Shown: positions 5,277 through 7,222 of the stretch, piece after piece
Position numbering within the stretch: position 1 is the first letter of the stretch
Layout: each line of letters begins with the position of its first letter
Source of the DNA: an uncultured Oscillibacter sp.
Lineage (GTDB): Bacteria; Bacillota_A; Clostridia; Oscillospirales; Oscillospiraceae
Length of the DNA: 7,222 nucleotides
Assembly: GCA_951800675.1 (NCBI GenBank)
Contig: CATOKC010000151.1
Coordinates: forward strand, 1-7,222
Direction of reading: 5' to 3'
Program-made: the position numbers and the translations under genes
The notes under the pieces: model-generated
What the model was told of the DNA's origin: nothing
The model's input: the letters and a program-made list of their open reading frames with translations, nothing else
Database searches by the model: none

Positions 5277-5619
5277 CTCATTCAGAAACATGGCTTTGAC
5301 TGCCACCTCGACGTACTCCTCCTGTTCCGCCTGGACACTGGCGTTCAGGGCTCTCAGGTCCGGCTTTACCGCCTCCGGTATCTCTCGCAATTCGTTCAGT
5401 GTCTGTTCTACGCTGCCACGGACCAGTTCCTTCAGTTCCCCTTTGATTACTTCCTCGCTTAGCTGTACAATCTTCTCGGCCATGGTTTGCTCTCTCCTCT
5501 CAGGATGATGTCACTCAGCCTCATTCTGCCAGAGACTTGCAAACCTTGTCCTTTTCTATTTGCATATTTTGTTGTACCTTATCCGTTTTCCCCCAACAGG
5601 GCCATCGTTTCATTTCGTT

Positions 5620-5646
5620 AAAAATATCCCCCGGCATAGCCGGGGG
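5620..5646 (-). terminator. Second (distal) terminator of the decarboxylase operon
   Basis: On the minus strand CCCCCGGC and GCCGGGGG pair perfectly over eight base pairs around the loop TAT, followed by ATATTTTTAA. It lies about 15 bases beyond the proximal hairpin, so the two act in tandem and block read-through into the transposase remnant. Confidence 0.75.
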
Positions 5647-5651
5647 GGCGA

Positions 5652-5695
5652 ATTACAAGAAAACCGGCGTATCGATCCTTCCGATACGCCGGTTT
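5652..5695 (-). terminator. First (proximal) terminator of the decarboxylase operon
   Basis: AAACCGGCGTATCG (5661-5674) pairs perfectly with CGATACGCCGGTTT (5682-5695), a 14-base-pair stem with a seven-base loop. On the minus strand it is followed by TTTTCTTGTAATT. It begins 30 bases after the stop codon of the beta-subunit gene, which is therefore the last gene of its operon. Confidence 0.9.
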
Positions 5696-5724
5696 GATGC
5701 GCGAAAAAACGGAAATTCTGGAGT

Positions 5725-6933
5725 TTAGCCGCCGAACACCTTGATCATGAAACCGGCTGCGCAGGCGGAACCGATTACGCCGGCCACGTTGGGGCCCATG
5801 GCGTGCATGAGCAGGAAGTTGGAGGGATTCTCCTTCTGGCCCACGGTCTGGGACACGCGGGCGGCCATGGGCACGGCGGACACGCCGGCGGAGCCAATCA
5901 GCGGATTGACCTTGCCCTTGGTTACCACATACATCACGTTGCCCAGAATCAGGCCGCCGGCCGTGGACAGCAGGAAGGCGGTGAGGCCCAGGACGATGAT
6001 GAACAGGGTCTCGCCCTTCAGGAAGTTGGCCGCGTCGGCCTTGAAGCCCACGGACAGACCCAGGGGGATGGTGACAATGTTGATGAGGGCGTTCTGGGCA
6101 GTGTCAGACAGGCGCTCGGTGACGCCGCACTCACGGAACAGGTTGCCCAGCATGAGCATACCGATCAGAGGAGCGGTGTCGGGGATAAGCAGCACCACGA
6201 AGATGGTTACAGCGATGGGGAAGATGATCTTCTCGGTCTGAGACACCTTGCGCAGCTGGCTCATCTTGACGGAGCGGGACTCCTTGGTGGTCAGCAGCTT
6301 CATCAGAGGCGGCTGAATCAGGGGGATCAGGGCCATGTAGGAGTAGGCTGCGATGGCGATAGCGGGCAGCAGGCCTACAGCCAGCTTGGAGGCCGTCAGA
6401 ATGGCCGTCGGGCCGTCGGCGCCTCCGATGACACCGATGGCGGCCGCGTCAGCGGGCGTAAAGGTGATGACGGGGATGAAGGGCATCACATTGTGCAGGG
6501 CGCTGGTGATGGGGTCCACGCACAGGGCCATCAGGAAGGCGGCGAAGATGCCCAACTGGGCGGCGGCGCCCAGCAGCAGAGAGGTGGGGTTGGCCAGCAG
6601 GGGGCCAAAGTCGGTCATAGCCCCGATGCCCATAAAGATAATCGACGGGTAGATGGCGTACTGAACACCCTGATAGAGGGTCCACATGAAGCCCACGGTT
6701 CCGCTGTGGGTAGCGGCGTCATACACCGGCTCGTTCATCAGGCCGGTGATGGGCAGGTTGGCCAGCAGCATACCGAAGGCGATGGGGACCAGCAGCAGGG
6801 GCTCAAAACCCTTGCCGATGCCCATGTACAGCAGCACACAGGCGATGAACAGCATGAGCACGGTCTTAAAATCCAGAGCGGCAAAGCCGGAGCCGGACGC
6901 GATGGCAGCGATTACACGAGTGAAAAATTCCAT
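5725..6933 (-). CDS. oadB: Sodium-translocating biotin-dependent decarboxylase, beta subunit
   Basis: A 402-residue polytopic membrane protein of the OadB/MmdB/GcdB family, which decarboxylates carboxybiotin and pumps Na+ out of the cell. Length fits the family (about 370-430). The family signature GVIGGADGPTAI spans 167-178; D173 corresponds to the conserved Asp shown to be essential in Klebsiella OadB. A second signature, MHAMGPNVAGVIGSA (376-390), carries the conserved Asn (N382) and Ser (S389) of the Na+ pathway. Several hydrophobic segments are visible, for instance about 23-40, 46-62, 118-138, 182-205, 236-250 and 308-333. The ATG at 6933 follows AAAGGAGG overlapping the stop of the biotin carrier gene 15 bases upstream, so the two are co-transcribed. 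Tandem terminators follow. The partner carboxyltransferase is outside the window, so oxaloacetate, methylmalonyl-CoA or glutaconyl-CoA as substrate is undecided; the symbol is family-level. Confidence 0.94.
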   Translation of the reverse strand: MEFFTRVIAAIASGSGFAALDFKTVLMLFIACVLLYMGIGKGFEPLLLVPIAFGMLLANLPITGLMNEPVYDAATHSGTVGFMWTLYQGVQYAIYPSIIFMGIGAMTDFGPLLANPTSLLLGAAAQLGIFAAFLMALCVDPITSALHNVMPFIPVITFTPADAAAIGVIGGADGPTAILTASKLAVGLLPAIAIAAYSYMALIPLIQPPLMKLLTTKESRSVKMSQLRKVSQTEKIIFPIAVTIFVVLLIPDTAPLIGMLMLGNLFRECGVTERLSDTAQNALINIVTIPLGLSVGFKADAANFLKGETLFIIVLGLTAFLLSTAGGLILGNVMYVVTKGKVNPLIGSAGVSAVPMAARVSQTVGQKENPSNFLLMHAMGPNVAGVIGSACAAGFMIKVFGG

Positions 6934-6948
6934 ACTTTACCCCTCCTT

Positions 6949-7222
6949 TCAACCGATGGTGACCAGCAGGTCATCGGTGTTGACAGCGGTGCCCACAGAA
7001 GCGGCAACCGCCTTGACGGTGCCGGCCACAGGGGCGGAGACCTCGATCTCCATCTTCATGGCCTCCAGCACCACCAGCACGTCGCCGGCATTGACAGCCT
7101 GGCCCACGGAGCACTCCACCTTGAAGATGTTGCCCGGCATGGGGCTCTTCACGGCGGTCTCTCCGGCGGCGGGAGCAGCGGCAGGAGCCGCAGCGGGGGC
7201 CGGGGCGGGCGCAGGCGCAGGA
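6949..7222 (-). CDS. Biotin carboxyl carrier subunit of the sodium-pumping decarboxylase (5' end outside window)
   Basis: The C-terminal 90 codons of a gene entering from the right edge. They start in a Pro/Ala-rich linker (PAPAPAPAPAAAPAAAPAAG) typical of gamma/biotin carrier subunits such as GcdC and MmdC. A complete biotinyl domain of about 67 residues follows: MPGNIFKVECSVGQAV, the biotinylation site EAMKMEIEV, then APVAGTVKAV and the end TDDLLVTIG. The biotin-bearing lysine is encoded at 7054-7056. The flexible arm carries CO2 as carboxybiotin from the carboxyltransferase to the membrane beta subunit encoded next. The frame is open to the window edge, so the internal GTG at 7152 is not taken as the start. 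Alternatives such as a pyruvate or acetyl-CoA carboxylase BCCP are unlikely given the adjacent beta-subunit gene. Confidence 0.92.
   Translation of the reverse strand, partial: PAPAPAPAPAAAPAAAPAAGETAVKSPMPGNIFKVECSVGQAVNAGDVLVVLEAMKMEIEVSAPVAGTVKAVAASVGTAVNTDDLLVTIG

Larger units (their letters stand above)
5127..5483 (-). pseudogene. Truncated IS256-family transposase start joined to unrelated sequence
   Basis: The first 32 residues (5388-5483), MAEKIVQLSEEVIKGELKEL then VRGSVEQTLNEL, closely match the conserved N-terminus of IS256 (Mutator-type) transposases. A full transposase has about 400 residues with a DDE catalytic core; here none is present. From residue 33 (REIPEAVKPDLRAL and on) the match ends and the open frame continues through the hairpin at 5229-5269 and into the antisense of the phosphatase 3' end, stopping at 5127. 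I do not recognise that second part. GAGAGGAGAG upstream of the ATG at 5483 looks like a retained ribosome site. No terminal inverted repeats or target duplication could be identified. A broken element relic is most likely; a domesticated short protein is possible but the read into a terminator argues against it. Confidence 0.6.

Noticed and set aside
5537..5728. 63-codon plus-strand open frame in the intergenic region
   Set aside because: It runs through both tandem terminators and has no ribosome site or recognisable content.
1..7222. CRISPR arrays, tRNA or rRNA genes, phage or defence genes
   Set aside because: No regularly spaced direct repeats, no tRNA-like cloverleaf or rRNA motifs were noticed, and all confident genes are metabolic or regulatory.

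Overview
The window looks like chromosomal sequence from an anaerobic, fairly GC-rich Firmicute of the butyrate-producing Oscillospiraceae type (Flavonifractor, Intestinimonas or Oscillibacter-like). This is an inference from three things: a ferredoxin-dependent 2-oxoacid oxidoreductase, a family I CoA-transferase, and a Na+-pumping biotin decarboxylase lie close together; Shine-Dalgarno sequences are strong (AAGGAGG); and the IS256-type transposase start is of a kind common in that group. Nothing in the sequence fixes the species.

Layout from left to right. Bases 1-164 (minus) hold the first 54 codons of an acetyl-CoA hydrolase/CoA-transferase family gene with its own promoter. Bases 350-3051 (minus) hold a tight four-gene operon, korD-korA-korB-korC. 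It encodes a 2[4Fe-4S] ferredoxin-like subunit, the alpha subunit, the TPP-binding beta subunit and the gamma subunit of a 2-oxoacid:ferredoxin oxidoreductase. Bases 3285-4091 (minus) hold an AraC-family regulator with its own promoter and a clear terminator. Bases 4092-4395 are a structured, gene-free divergent control region. Bases 4396-5193 (plus) hold a NagD-type HAD phosphatase, the only plus-strand gene. Bases 5194-5724 hold a large hairpin, the truncated 5' end of an IS256-type transposase gene, and two tandem terminators. Bases 5725-6933 (minus) encode the beta (membrane, Na+ channel) subunit of a sodium-translocating decarboxylase. Bases 6949-7222 (minus) encode its biotin carrier subunit, cut by the window edge.

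How the genes may work together. The Kor complex oxidatively decarboxylates a 2-oxoacid to an acyl-CoA, reducing ferredoxin. The downstream CoA-transferase could move CoA from that or another acyl-CoA to acetate or a related acid. The decarboxylase pair would turn a decarboxylation (glutaconyl-CoA, methylmalonyl-CoA or oxaloacetate; undecidable here) into a sodium gradient. Together this fits amino-acid or organic-acid fermentation, but the decarboxylase operon is separated from kor by the phosphatase and by terminators, so co-regulation is not shown. The AraC regulator sits immediately upstream of korD on the same strand and is the obvious candidate regulator of kor.

I see no convincing previously undescribed system. 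The points most worth a second look are the transposase remnant joined to unrelated sequence, the nested palindrome that begins on the phosphatase stop codon, and the operator-like palindrome in front of korD.
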